Notes: generated from the letters alone by a model not told the origin. 44,740 nucleotides of DNA from Nocardioides sp. 503 (GCF_004522095.1 NZ_SPUI01000013.1:1-44740), one strand, 5' to 3'; shown: positions 24,328 to 32,752, counted from the stretch's first letter. Translations and numbers: made by a program.

Positions 24328-25785
24328 TCAGTGGTGCTCGTCGGTGCTGCGGGAGTCGGTGAGGGTGAGCGCACCGCCGGCCGCGACGAGACCGACGACC
24401 ACCGCGAGGAGGGCGTAGGTCACCCGCTCGCCGTGGAAGAACGACGCCACCAGCTCGTGGCTCCACGTCCCGGCGGGCAGTCGGGTGGTGACCAGGACGG
24501 CGATGAGGGTGCCGACCACGGCGGTGCCGATGCTGGTGCCGACCTCCTGGGCGGTGTCGTTGAGCGCCGCGCCGATCGAGGTCCGGTTGCTCGGCATCGC
24601 GTCGACCAGCGCGACCGCGCAGATCGTCATGACCGTGCGGAGGCCGATGGTCATGACGACCATGCTGGCCGCGATGGCGGCGTACCCGTGGTCGACGCCC
24701 CAGGCGAGGCCACCGAGGGCGCCGGCCATGAGGCCGGCCCCGACCAGGCAGGCGATGCGGTGGCCGAACTGCCGGGCCAGCCACTCCGAGACCGGGGTCG
24801 CCGCGATCATGGTCACGATCAGCGGCAGGTTGGCGAGGCCCGCCTTCACCGGGCTCCAGCCGTAGGCGTACTGGAAGTGCAGGATCAGCCCGAACATCAC
24901 GCTCGACATGGCGATGGACGTCCCGAGCTGCGCGATGGCGGCGCCCCGGACGGTGCCGGAGGAGAAGAGGCCGAGGTCGAGCATGGGCGAGGCCGTACGA
25001 CGCTCGTGCCACACGAAGGCGACGCCCGCGAGCACGGCTCCGACGACCGAGCCGAGGGTGGCTGCGGACAGCCAGCCGTGCTCGACGCCGCTGGTCAGCG
25101 CGTAGCAAGCCAGGCCGATCGTGACGATGCTGAGTACGGCGCCGGGCAGGTCGAGCCGGTCGCGCGTGAGGTCCTCGGGCCGGTCGGCGGGGACGCCGAG
25201 GCGCACGCCCACAAAGGCGATCAGCGCGATCGGCGCGTTGACGACGAGCAGCCACTCCCAGCGCACGTGCGCCAGTGCGGTGCCACCCAGCAGCGGGCCC
25301 AGGATGAACCCGGACATGCCGACGACGATCATGACGGTCATGGCGCGCATGCGCAGGGCGTCGTCGTCGAACAGGCGGAACACCAGCGAGTTGGTGATCG
25401 GCGCCATCGCCGCGGCGGCGAGGCCGAGCACGGCGCGCAGGGCGATCAGCTGACCGCCGCTGTCGACGGCGACCACGAGGGCGCTGATCGAGCCGAAGGC
25501 GACGAGACCGACGAGCAGCACCCGGCGACGTCCGAGCCGGTCGGCCATCGACCCGGCGGTGAGCAGGAGCCCGCCGAAGGTGAGCGAGTAGGCGCCGGTC
25601 ACCCACTGCAGGGCGGTCGTGCCGCTGCCCAGGTCGCGACCGATCGTGGGCAGCGCGATCGTGAGCAGCGTGTTGTCCACCATCTCCACGAAGAAGGCGA
25701 GGCACAGCGCGGCGAGGGGGATCCAGGCCGCCCGGAGGGAGGCGTAGGTCCGGGTGGGGGCGGTGGTGGTCGGGGTGGTGGTCAT
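24328..25785 (-). CDS. MFS drug efflux transporter, DHA2 family
   Basis: 485 residues with about 14 membrane helices, as in EmrB/QacA-type exporters driven by protons. Motif A is ADRLGRRRVLLVG after helix 2, and helix 1 carries VDNTLLTIALPTIG, the DHA2 pattern. GDLGSGTTALQWVTGAYSL matches the usual segment after helix 1. The tail is short and ends in STDEHH with two His. AGGAG precedes the ATG. It diverges from a TetR regulator with three operator-like repeats between them, so it is most likely a drug- or toxin-induced pump. The substrates cannot be deduced. Confidence 0.9.
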   Translation of the reverse strand: MTTTPTTTAPTRTYASLRAAWIPLAALCLAFFVEMVDNTLLTIALPTIGRDLGSGTTALQWVTGAYSLTFGGLLLTAGSMADRLGRRRVLLVGLVAFGSISALVVAVDSGGQLIALRAVLGLAAAAMAPITNSLVFRLFDDDALRMRAMTVMIVVGMSGFILGPLLGGTALAHVRWEWLLVVNAPIALIAFVGVRLGVPADRPEDLTRDRLDLPGAVLSIVTIGLACYALTSGVEHGWLSAATLGSVVGAVLAGVAFVWHERRTASPMLDLGLFSSGTVRGAAIAQLGTSIAMSSVMFGLILHFQYAYGWSPVKAGLANLPLIVTMIAATPVSEWLARQFGHRIACLVGAGLMAGALGGLAWGVDHGYAAIAASMVVMTIGLRTVMTICAVALVDAMPSNRTSIGAALNDTAQEVGTSIGTAVVGTLIAVLVTTRLPAGTWSHELVASFFHGERVTYALLAVVVGLVAAGGALTLTDSRSTDEHH

Positions 25786-25802
25786 GGCCGGCTCCTGTCA
25801 TC

Positions 25803-25851
25803 GAACGACGTTCGACAATCGAACGATGTTCCATAAACTAGAACATTGTTC
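25803..25851. promoter_or_regulatory. Three GAAC-N3-GTTC operators between MFS pump and tetR
   Basis: GAACGACGTTC (25803-25813), GAACGATGTTC (25821-25831) and GAACATTGTTC (25841-25851) are three inverted repeats of one pattern, spaced 18 and 20 bp. TTCGAC (25811-25816) and TAAACT (25834-25839) form a possible promoter for tetR with a 17-bp spacer. The sites cover it and the start region of the pump, so TetR probably represses both genes. Confidence 0.75.
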
Positions 25852-25883
25852 GATGCGGCGCAAGATGTGATGGACTGTGACTC

Positions 25884-26621
25884 ATGGCACCCCCACCCGC
25901 CGCCCCGGCGTCCCGCCCCTCACGACGCTCCGCGTCGCGCCCCGACGGCACCCGCCGCCGGGCCTCGCACTCGATGGAGGCGGTCCTCACCGAGGCCGTG
26001 GCGCTGCTGGACGAGGCGGGGGAGGGCGCGCTGACCTTCCGCGCGCTGGCCGCCCGGCTGGGCGGCGGCGTCGCCAGCATCTACTGGTACGTCGCCAGCA
26101 AGGAGGAGCTGCTCGACCGGGCCGCCAACCACGTGCTGGCCGACGTGCTCGCCGACGCCGAGCTGCAGGTCGAGCGCGAGGACCCGATCGACGGCATGCG
26201 CGCGATCGCCGTGACCCTCTTCGACGCGGTCGCCGACCGGCCGTGGCTGGGCGCCTACTTCATGCGCGACACCGAGCTGCAGCCCCACGGCCTGCAGCTC
26301 TACGAGCGGCTCGGCCAGCAGACGCTGCGGCTGGACCTCACCCCACGCCAGCGCTTCCACGCGGTGTCGGCCGTCATCGGCTTCGTCGTCGGCACCGCCG
26401 CGGACATGGGCCAGGAGCCGCCGCGCGAGGTGCTCGAGGGCGAGATCACCCGCGAGGAGTACCTCGCCCGCTGGGCCGAGGAGTGGCGCTCGCTCGACGC
26501 GGACTCCTACCCCTACGTCCACCACATCGTCGACGAGTTCGCCACCCACGACGACGCCGAGCAGTTCCGCGCCGGCCTGGAGCTGATCCTGGCCGGGCTG
26601 CGGCTCCAGGCCGGGGGCTGA
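25884..26621 (+). CDS. TetR-family transcriptional regulator
   Basis: 245 residues. The N-terminal ~30 residues are basic and disordered. Residues ~30-85 form the TetR DNA-binding domain: ALTFRALAARLGGGVASIYWYVASKEELLD is the helix-turn-helix. The remaining ~160 residues are the helical ligand-binding/dimer domain. ATG 25884 lies 33 bases after the last operator. It diverges from the MFS pump and almost certainly controls it by ligand-released repression; the inducer is unknown. Confidence 0.92.
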   Translation: MAPPPAAPASRPSRRSASRPDGTRRRASHSMEAVLTEAVALLDEAGEGALTFRALAARLGGGVASIYWYVASKEELLDRAANHVLADVLADAELQVEREDPIDGMRAIAVTLFDAVADRPWLGAYFMRDTELQPHGLQLYERLGQQTLRLDLTPRQRFHAVSAVIGFVVGTAADMGQEPPREVLEGEITREEYLARWAEEWRSLDADSYPYVHHIVDEFATHDDAEQFRAGLELILAGLRLQAGG

Positions 26622-26627
26622 GGGGGC

Positions 26628-28208
26628 CTAGCCGTCCTGGGGCTGCTGCTCCCGGGCCGCGGGGCCCTGCGGCACGAAGTCCTTCTGCCGGATCAGCACC
26701 AGGCAGCACGCGCCGGCGACGTAGGCGATGACGGCGCCGATCACGATGATGTGGTTGAGCGCGTCGACGAAGCTCGAGGTCGCGACGGCCGCGAGCTGGT
26801 CACGTACGGCGGCCGGGGCCTGCGCCAGCACGGCTTGGATCTGACCTCCGGTCACCGCCTCCGCGATGCCGTCCGACTGGCCCGCGGCGGGGGTGCCGGC
26901 CAGCCCGTCGCGCACGCCGTCGGCGACCTGGTGGCTGAACAGCGAGCCCAGCGCCGCGATGCCGGTGGCGATCCCGACCTGGCGGAACGTCGAGTTGATG
27001 CCCGACGCCATGCCGGAGCGCTCGACGGGCACCACGCCCACTGCGGTCGAGGCGAGCGGGGTGTTGATCATGCCGATGCCGACCCCGGCCACGAGCAGCC
27101 CCGGGATCAGGTGGGTCCACGACGAGTCGGGCTCGAGGCCGCCCATCAGCAGCAGCCCGGTGCCGGTCAGCGCGAAGCCGGGCACGATCAGCCACTTGGC
27201 CGGGATGTGGGCGGTGAGCCGGCCCGCGATCGCCGCGGCCACGAAGGACGCGCCGGAGAGGAAGAGCACCCGCACGCCGGTGCCGACGGCGGAGTAGCCC
27301 TGCACGTTCTGCAGGTAGAGCACGAGGTAGGTGAGCAGCGAGAAGATCGAGGCCGAGACGCCGAACGCCGCGATGAGGCCGCCGGTGAAGGTCGGCTTGC
27401 GGAGCAGGGTGAGGTCGAACATCGGGTGCTCCTGGAGCAGCTGGCTCACCACGAACGCCGCCAGCAGCACGGCCGCCGCGACCAGGCAGACCAGCACCCG
27501 GTCGTCGCTCCAGGACTCCTGCCCCGCGCGGATCAGGGCGTAGACCAGCGACGCGAGCGCGACGGAGAACGTCACGAAGCCGATCCAGTCGGGGCTTCCC
27601 GCGCGCGGGTCGTGGGACTCCTTGACCCGCCACAGCCCGATGGCCATGGCGGCGAGGCAGATGGGGATGTTGACGAAGAAGATCCAGCGCCACGACAGCC
27701 CCGAGGTCAGGACACCGCCGAGCACGGGGCCGATCGCGACGGCCACCCCGGTCGTCGCGCCGAAGGCGCCGAAGGCCACGCCGCGGTCGCGGCCGGTGTA
27801 GGCCGAGGCGATCAGGGCCAGGGCGGTGGCGAACATGGCGGCGCCGCCGATGCCCTGGAACGCGCGGGCGACCTGGAGGAAGAACACGTCCTGCGCGGCC
27901 CCGCACGCGATCGAGCCGAGCATGAACAGCCCGGTGCCGATGACGAAGACCATGCGGCGTCCGTAGAGGTCGGCGAGCGACCCCGCCGTCAGCAGGAGGG
28001 CCGCCAGGCTCAGGGCGTAGGCGTCGATGACCCACTGCAGGTCCGACAGCGAGGCGTCGAGCTCGGTCTGGATGTCGGGCAGGGCGACGTTCACGATGGT
28101 GATGTCGAGCAGCAGGATGAACACGCCGGTGCAGACGGCGATCAGCGTCCACCACTTGGGGTCGCGCGCGCCGGCTCGTTCGGGTGCCGAGGTGGCCTGG
28201 TCGGTCAT
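26628..28208 (-). CDS. MFS drug efflux transporter, DHA2 family
   Basis: 526 residues, about 14 membrane helices. Helix 1 contains LLLDITIVNVALPDIQTEL, motif A is ADLYGRRMVFVIG, and motif C AVAIGPVLGGVLTSGLSWRW is clear, all typical of proton-coupled multidrug exporters. Between the last two helices is a ~60-residue extracytoplasmic loop rich in Ala and Gln (TGGQIQAVLAQAP). It is not closely similar to the pump at 24328, so the pair is not a recent duplication. It diverges from the double MarR regulator. Confidence 0.92.
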   Translation of the reverse strand: MTDQATSAPERAGARDPKWWTLIAVCTGVFILLLDITIVNVALPDIQTELDASLSDLQWVIDAYALSLAALLLTAGSLADLYGRRMVFVIGTGLFMLGSIACGAAQDVFFLQVARAFQGIGGAAMFATALALIASAYTGRDRGVAFGAFGATTGVAVAIGPVLGGVLTSGLSWRWIFFVNIPICLAAMAIGLWRVKESHDPRAGSPDWIGFVTFSVALASLVYALIRAGQESWSDDRVLVCLVAAAVLLAAFVVSQLLQEHPMFDLTLLRKPTFTGGLIAAFGVSASIFSLLTYLVLYLQNVQGYSAVGTGVRVLFLSGASFVAAAIAGRLTAHIPAKWLIVPGFALTGTGLLLMGGLEPDSSWTHLIPGLLVAGVGIGMINTPLASTAVGVVPVERSGMASGINSTFRQVGIATGIAALGSLFSHQVADGVRDGLAGTPAAGQSDGIAEAVTGGQIQAVLAQAPAAVRDQLAAVATSSFVDALNHIIVIGAVIAYVAGACCLVLIRQKDFVPQGPAAREQQPQDG

Positions 28209-28230
28209 GGTTGGACCTCTCTGCGATTCA

Positions 28231-28297
28231 TCACGTGCCTCACGATTACCCTGTGAACGGTATCCGAGTTCCGCGATCCGTCAAGTACCTAACGATT
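28231..28297. promoter_or_regulatory. Two 17-bp direct repeats, candidate MarR operators
   Basis: TCACGTGCCTCACGATT (28231-28247) and TCAAGTACCTAACGATT (28281-28297) match at 14 of 17 positions and are exactly 50 bp apart, about five helical turns. The first contains CGTG-CCT-CACG, a small inverted repeat. They lie between the MFS start and the marR start. Confidence 0.65.
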
Positions 28298-28316
28298 CAG
28301 TGAGAGAGGGATCACC

Positions 28317-29177
28317 GTGACGCTGCTCCCCGCCCTCGCCGGCTCGCTCGGCCACGTGGTGTGGCGAGCGGCCGCCCGGGTGACCGGTGCCCTCGACGCC
28401 ACCCTTCCACTCGGCGTCGACATCCACGGCTACGCCGTCCTGACCGCGCTCGCCGACGGGGCGCCGCGCTCCCAGCAGTGGCTGGCCGACGCCGTCGCGG
28501 TGAGCCGCACCACGATGACCAAGGTGGCTGCGCAGCTGGTGGAGGCGGGGCTCGTGGAGAGGGACCGCAACCCGGTGGACCGGCGGGCCTACGCCCTGAC
28601 CCGGACGCCGGCCGGCGCCGCCGCCGTGGAGCAGTGGGCGGACCACGTGGTCGCCGTCGAGGACGCGCTCGTCGCCGGCCTCAGCCGCTCCGAGCGCTCC
28701 GAGCTGCACGCGCTGCTGGTCGCCCAGGTCGGTCAGGACCTGGGGGAGGACACGCCGGCGCCGCTGCTCGCCAGCACGGCCTTCCTGGTCACGCGCCTGC
28801 ACGCGCGCCTGCACGTCGAGGTCGCGGCGGCCCTGCGCGAGCTCGACGTCGAGCCGCGCCACCTCGGCACCTTCCTCGTGCTGCACGACCGCGGTCCCGT
28901 CGCGCAGTCCGAGCTCGCCCGCCACCTGGGCATCAGCGGTCCGAGCGTGGTGGAGATCGTCGACCAGCTGGAGCGGCGCGGGGCGCTCGAGCGCCGCCGC
29001 TCCGACACCGACCGACGGACCCAGCTCCTGCACCTGCTGCCGCTGGGGGAGGAGCTGCTGCCCGTCGTCCACCGCCGCGGGGCGCAGGCCGCCGACCGGG
29101 TGCTGGGGCGGCTCTCGGCGCGAGAGCGCGACCGCCTCCGTCTGCTGCTGGTCAGCTTCGTCGCCGGCGGCTCCTAG
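28317..29177 (+). CDS. Tandem-domain MarR-family regulator
   Basis: 286 residues, twice the usual ~145. Residues ~30-110 hold one winged helix (IHGYAVLTALA, LADAVAVSRTTMTKVAAQL, wing PVDRRAYAL). Residues ~175-250 hold a second (LGTFLVLHDRGPVAQSEL, HLGISGPSVVEIVDQL, wing DTDRRTQLL). Each is flanked by dimerisation helices. A single chain can thus mimic the normal MarR dimer. GTG 28317 is preceded by AGAGGG. It diverges from the MFS pump and very probably represses it. Its TAG stop shares CTAG with the stop of yaaA on the other strand. Confidence 0.9.
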   Translation: MTLLPALAGSLGHVVWRAAARVTGALDATLPLGVDIHGYAVLTALADGAPRSQQWLADAVAVSRTTMTKVAAQLVEAGLVERDRNPVDRRAYALTRTPAGAAAVEQWADHVVAVEDALVAGLSRSERSELHALLVAQVGQDLGEDTPAPLLASTAFLVTRLHARLHVEVAAALRELDVEPRHLGTFLVLHDRGPVAQSELARHLGISGPSVVEIVDQLERRGALERRRSDTDRRTQLLHLLPLGEELLPVVHRRGAQAADRVLGRLSARERDRLRLLLVSFVAGGS

Positions 29178-29953
29178 AGCTGCGCCACGACCACGTCGAG
29201 CTGGGTGCCCTGGGGCGTGGGTTCGCCGACCTCGACGACCCAGCCGAGGTCGCGCAGGACCTCGGCCAGCCGTGCCGGGGTGCGCGGGTCGCGGCCGTCC
29301 TCCAGCAGCGCCCGCACGATCCGCCCCTTGGTCGCCTTGTTGAAGTGGCTCACGACCTGGCGGCGGCCGTCCACCTCGTGGAGCACCCGCACGGTCGCCA
29401 CCCGGCGGGCCAGCGCGGGCGACGGGCGCCAGAAGGCGGCGTACGTCCCGGAGCGGAGGTCGACCAGCAGCCCGGTGCCCATCGCGGCGGTCACCGCGTC
29501 GCCGAGGTGGGCGCGCCAGTGGGCCGCGACGCCGCCCAGCCCGGGCAGCGAGGCGTCGCCGGAAAGCCGGTAGGCCGGGATGCGGTCGGAGGGACGGACC
29601 AGCCCGAACAGGCTGCTGGTCACCGCGACCCGGCCGGTCGCGCGCCGCTTGGCCGCCGTGGAGAGGGTCGCGAAGTCGAGGGCCTCGTAGACCACGCCGC
29701 GGTAGACCTGGTCGCCGCGGGCCGTGGGCGTGCGCCGTACGTCGGCGTTGAGGCGGACCAGCTCGAGCTGGGTCTTGGGGACCCCGAGCGTCTTCGCCGC
29801 GACCTCGACATCGCCCTCGCAGAGCTCCACCAGCGCGTCCAGCACCTGCTCGCGGGCGGCCGTCAGACCGGGGCTGCCGAGGGTGGTCAGGTCGAGAGGC
29901 CGGCCGCGGCGCGGTGCGGCCTTGCCCTCGCTGGGCGGCAGCAGGATGAGCAC
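29174..29953 (-). CDS. yaaA: Peroxide stress protein YaaA family (UPF0246)
   Basis: 259 residues, normal length. Signature segments are MLILLPPSEGK at the N-terminus, SSLFGLVRPSDRIPAYRL in the middle and VSHFNKATKGRIVRALL near the C-terminus. In E. coli YaaA lowers free iron during peroxide stress and binds DNA; the same role here is by family only. The start is GTG 29953 with TAGGGT six bases upstream and no Shine-Dalgarno (leaderless). It is divergent from the RNB gene, 38 bases apart, and convergent with the marR gene with overlapping stops. Confidence 0.9.
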   Translation of the reverse strand: MLILLPPSEGKAAPRRGRPLDLTTLGSPGLTAAREQVLDALVELCEGDVEVAAKTLGVPKTQLELVRLNADVRRTPTARGDQVYRGVVYEALDFATLSTAAKRRATGRVAVTSSLFGLVRPSDRIPAYRLSGDASLPGLGGVAAHWRAHLGDAVTAAMGTGLLVDLRSGTYAAFWRPSPALARRVATVRVLHEVDGRRQVVSHFNKATKGRIVRALLEDGRDPRTPARLAEVLRDLGWVVEVGEPTPQGTQLDVVVAQL

Positions 29954-29959
29954 CCCGCA

Positions 29960-29965
29960 ACCCTA
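29960..29965 (-). promoter_or_regulatory. -10 element of yaaA (leaderless)
   Basis: TAGGGT on the minus strand, six bases before the yaaA GTG. It is back to back with the RNB promoter at 29979. Confidence 0.5.
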
Positions 29966-29978
29966 GGGGGCGGTGATC

Positions 29979-29984
29979 TAGGGT
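29979..29984 (+). promoter_or_regulatory. -10 element of the RNB gene (leaderless)
   Basis: TAGGGT, seven bases before the ATG at 29992. It is the same hexamer as the divergent yaaA promoter. Confidence 0.5.
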
Positions 29985-29991
29985 CGAGCAC

Positions 29992-31455
29992 ATGCCGAGC
30001 AACCGGGTCGTCCACATCAAGGTCGCCGACGACAGCGCCGCGGACGGCGCCGTCGTCGCGACGCTGCGCGCGGGCATCGAGCGGATCCGCGCCGAGCTGG
30101 ACGTGAGCCCGGACTTCCCGCCCGAGGTCGAGGCGGCCGCGGAGGCCGCCGCGGCCGCACCGCGCCTGCCCGACCTGGACCGCACCGACATCCCGTTCGT
30201 CACCATCGACCCCGAGGGGGCGATGGACCTCGACCAGGCGCTGCACATCGAGCGCGCCGGCGACGGCTACGTCGTCCACTACGCCATCGCCGACGTGGCC
30301 GCCTTCGTGAGCCCCGGCGACCCGATCGACCTGGAGTCGCACCGGCGGGGGGAGACCCTCTACGGCGCCGACTCCAAGGTGCCGCTGCACCCCAAGGTCA
30401 TCTCCGAGGACGCCGGCTCCCTCGTGGCCGGCCAGGTGCGGCCGGCGCTGCTCTGGACGATCGCGGTCGACGACACCGGCGAGGGCACCGACGTGCGCGT
30501 CGAGCGGGCGCGGGTGCGCTCGACGGCCAAGCTCTCCTACGAGGCCGCGCAGGCCGCCGTCGACGACGGCAGCGCCGACGAGGTGCTGCAGCTGCTGCAG
30601 GAGATCGGCGAGCTGCGGCTGGCGCGCGACGCGGCGCGCGGCGGCGTCTCGCTCCCGCTCCCCGAGCAGGAGATCGACATCCAGGGCGGCCACTGGAGCC
30701 TGGAGTTCCGCAGCCTGCTGCCGGTGGAGCTGTGGAACTCCCAGATCTCGCTGCTCACCGGCTTCGGCGCCGCGACGCTCATGGTCTACGGCCGCGTCGG
30801 GCTGCTCCGCACCCTGCCGGCCCCCGACCCTCGCGACGTGCAGCGGCTCCACCGCACCGCCCGCGCGCTGGGCATCGAGTGGCCGGCCGAGATGCTCTAC
30901 CCCGACTTCATCCGCTCGCTGGACCCGACGCGGCCCACGCACGCCGCGATGGTCGTGGCCAGCGCCCGGCTGTTGCGCGGCAGCGGCTACGTCGCCTTCG
31001 ACGGCGAGGTGCCCGCCGAGCCGCTGCACTCCGCGCTGGCCTCGGAGTACGCCCACGTGACGGCGCCCCTGCGGCGCCTGGCCGACCGCTACGCCGGAGA
31101 GGTGTGCGTGGCGCTGTGCGCCGGCGAGCCCGTGCCGGACTGGGTCCTGGCCGCGCTGCCCGACCTGCCCCGGACGATGCAGCAGTCGAGCCAGCGCGCC
31201 AAGGGCTACGAGCGGGCGGTGCTCGACCTGGTCGAGGCCGGCCTACTGGCCGCCCGGGTCGGGGAGGAGTTCGACGGCGTGATCGTCAGCGTCGACGAGA
31301 AGCGGCCCGACCACGGGGTGGTCATGCTCGCCGAGCTGGGGGTCGAGGCCCGCATCGTGGGCGAGGACCTGCCGCTCGGGACCGACGTACGCGTGCGGCT
31401 GGAGAAGGCCGACGTCGACACCCGCAAGGTCGAGCTGAGCCTGGTCCGCTCCTAG
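29992..31455 (+). CDS. RNB-domain ribonuclease (RNase II/R family)
   Basis: 487 residues. It is a compact member: ~60 N-terminal residues without recognisable cold-shock domains, an RNB domain (~60-370) and a small C-terminal S1-like beta domain (~405-485). The metal-binding segment TIDPEGAMDLDQALHI supplies Asp73, Asp79 and Asp81; the fourth acid of RNase II is replaced by Gln82. Other RNB landmarks are HYAIADVAAFV, the region SPGDPIDLES-RRGETLYG, and EYAHVTAPLRRLADR with the catalytic-type Arg. It would degrade RNA from the 3' end. It stands alone, transcribed without a leader, with a stop that overlaps the NUDIX gene stop. Confidence 0.92.
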   Translation: MPSNRVVHIKVADDSAADGAVVATLRAGIERIRAELDVSPDFPPEVEAAAEAAAAAPRLPDLDRTDIPFVTIDPEGAMDLDQALHIERAGDGYVVHYAIADVAAFVSPGDPIDLESHRRGETLYGADSKVPLHPKVISEDAGSLVAGQVRPALLWTIAVDDTGEGTDVRVERARVRSTAKLSYEAAQAAVDDGSADEVLQLLQEIGELRLARDAARGGVSLPLPEQEIDIQGGHWSLEFRSLLPVELWNSQISLLTGFGAATLMVYGRVGLLRTLPAPDPRDVQRLHRTARALGIEWPAEMLYPDFIRSLDPTRPTHAAMVVASARLLRGSGYVAFDGEVPAEPLHSALASEYAHVTAPLRRLADRYAGEVCVALCAGEPVPDWVLAALPDLPRTMQQSSQRAKGYERAVLDLVEAGLLAARVGEEFDGVIVSVDEKRPDHGVVMLAELGVEARIVGEDLPLGTDVRVRLEKADVDTRKVELSLVRS

Positions 31456-31898
31456 GACGCCGCGACGAACTCCGCGAGCGCGGAGCCGGGCGCCGACCAG
31501 GCCTGCCGGAAGCTCGGGTGCAGCGGGAGGTCCTCGACCTCCGACGCCGGGACCCAGGCGTGCCCGTCGCTCTCCGACAGGTCGCTGAGCTCCAGGCGGC
31601 CGGTGGGCACCGCGAGCACCGTCTCGTAGGTCCACCCGCCGCAGCTGGCGGTGGAGGAGCCGCGCACCTCCACGTCGTGCGAGGCGACGCCGAGCTCCTC
31701 ACCGGCCTCGCGGAGCGCGGCCTGGACCCAGCTCTCGCCCCGCTCGCGCGCCCCGCCTGGGATGGACCAGGTGCCGCCCTGGTGCGCCCAGCGGGCGCGC
31801 AGCTGCAGCAGCACCCGACCGCCCTCGGCAAGCAGCAGGCCGGCGGCGCCGCGGCGGCCCCAGTGGGCGTGCCCGCGGTCGCACGTCGCCCAGCTCAT
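31452..31898 (-). CDS. NUDIX hydrolase
   Basis: 148 residues. The Nudix box G-x5-E-x7-REAGEELG (residues ~49-71) is complete. The short N-terminal RGHAHWGRRGAAGLLL and GTWSIPGGAR are typical of 8-oxo-dGTP or ADP-ribose-type hydrolases of MutT size. Substrate is unclear. TAGGCT six bases before the ATG, with no Shine-Dalgarno, implies a leaderless transcript. Its stop shares CTAG with the RNB gene. Confidence 0.92.
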   Translation of the reverse strand: MSWATCDRGHAHWGRRGAAGLLLAEGGRVLLQLRARWAHQGGTWSIPGGARERGESWVQAALREAGEELGVASHDVEVRGSSTASCGGWTYETVLAVPTGRLELSDLSESDGHAWVPASEVEDLPLHPSFRQAWSAPGSALAEFVAAS

Positions 31899-31904
31899 GG
31901 CCCC

Positions 31905-31910
31905 AGCCTA
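31905..31910 (-). promoter_or_regulatory. -10 element of the NUDIX gene (leaderless)
   Basis: TAGGCT on the minus strand, six bases before the ATG; embedded in a GCCCC...GGGGC inverted repeat. Confidence 0.5.
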
Positions 31911-31944
31911 GGGGCGCGCGAAAGGCGAGCTCGGTCCTCCCGGG

Positions 31945-32100
31945 TCAGGGGAGCACGGGCTCGGTGTCGGGGAGCGTCGGGTCCGCGGGAGTCTCGCCGG
32001 GGCCGGGGTCGGGCGTGATGACGGGGTCGCCCGGGCTGGTGGGCCCGGGGCTGGGCACCACGTCGGGGTCCGGCAGGGGCTCGGTCGGTGTCGTGGTCAT
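31945..32100 (-). CDS. 51-residue proline-rich micro-protein
   Basis: A short open frame starting MTTTPTEPLPDPDVVPSPGP and ending EPVLP. About a third of the residues are Pro, and Asp, Glu and Thr make up most of the rest; there are no basic residues, Trp, Tyr or Cys. Short acidic Pro/Asp/Thr proteins like this occur in other actinobacteria without a known role. The ATG has no Shine-Dalgarno; TAACGG six bases upstream is a poor -10. It sits alone between two leaderless genes. Coding status is plausible but unproven. Confidence 0.5.
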   Translation of the reverse strand: MTTTPTEPLPDPDVVPSPGPTSPGDPVITPDPGPGETPADPTLPDTEPVLP

Positions 32101-32158
32101 GCCGTTCCGTTACCCGGGCGCGCCGCCGTCCATGCCCGACCGCATCCTTCCGGGCCGC

Positions 32159-32746
32159 TCAGGGGAGCGGCTTGACGACGCGCGCGGGGTTGCCGACCGC
32201 CACGACGTCGGCGGGGAGGTCCTTGGTGACCACCGAGCCTGCGCCCACGACCGTGTTGGCGCCGATGCTCACGCCGGGGCAGACGATGACCCCGCCGCCG
32301 AGCCAGACGTTGTCGCCGAGGGTGATCGGCCGGGCGGCCTCCCACTTGTCGCGTCGCGGGCCGGGCTCCAGGGGGTGGGTGGGAGTCAGGAGCTGGACGT
32401 GGGGGCCGATCTGCACGTCGTCACCGATCGTGATCGGGGCGACGTCGAGAGCCATGAGGCCGTAGTTGACGAAGCAGCGGGCGCCGATGGTGAGGTGGCT
32501 GCCGAAGTCGACGTAGAGCGGCGGACGGATCGCGGTCTCCTCGCCGACCGAGCCCAAGAGCTGCTCCAGCAGGGCCCGGCGCAGGGGCCGCTGTCGCGAG
32601 TGGGTCGCGTTGTAGGCGCCCATCAGGTCCTGGGCGACATGGCTCTCCTCGTCCAGCTCGGGGTCGTCGGCGAGGTAGAGGTCGCCGGCGACCATCCGCT
32701 CGCGCATCGAGCGGTCGTCGGTCGGGTCGACGGGGGAGTCAGCCAT
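32159..32746 (-). CDS. Sugar O-acetyltransferase (maltose/galactoside acetyltransferase type)
   Basis: 195 residues. An N-terminal helical cap (RERMVAGDLYLADDPEL) is followed by the left-handed beta-helix of hexapeptide repeats: LTIGARCFVNYGL, ITIGDDVQIGPHVQL, ITLGDNVWLGGGVIVCPGVSIGANTVVGAGSVV. His124 in TPTHPLEP is the likely catalytic base, matching the LacA/Maa family. It transfers acetyl from acetyl-CoA to a sugar hydroxyl. TAGCGT six bases before the ATG points to a leaderless start. Confidence 0.92.
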   Translation of the reverse strand: MADSPVDPTDDRSMRERMVAGDLYLADDPELDEESHVAQDLMGAYNATHSRQRPLRRALLEQLLGSVGEETAIRPPLYVDFGSHLTIGARCFVNYGLMALDVAPITIGDDVQIGPHVQLLTPTHPLEPGPRRDKWEAARPITLGDNVWLGGGVIVCPGVSIGANTVVGAGSVVTKDLPADVVAVGNPARVVKPLP

Positions 32747-32752
32747 GGCCGC

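Noticed and set aside
24328..28208. The two MFS pumps as a recent duplication
   Set aside because: They share only family motifs, and their regulators belong to different families (TetR and MarR).
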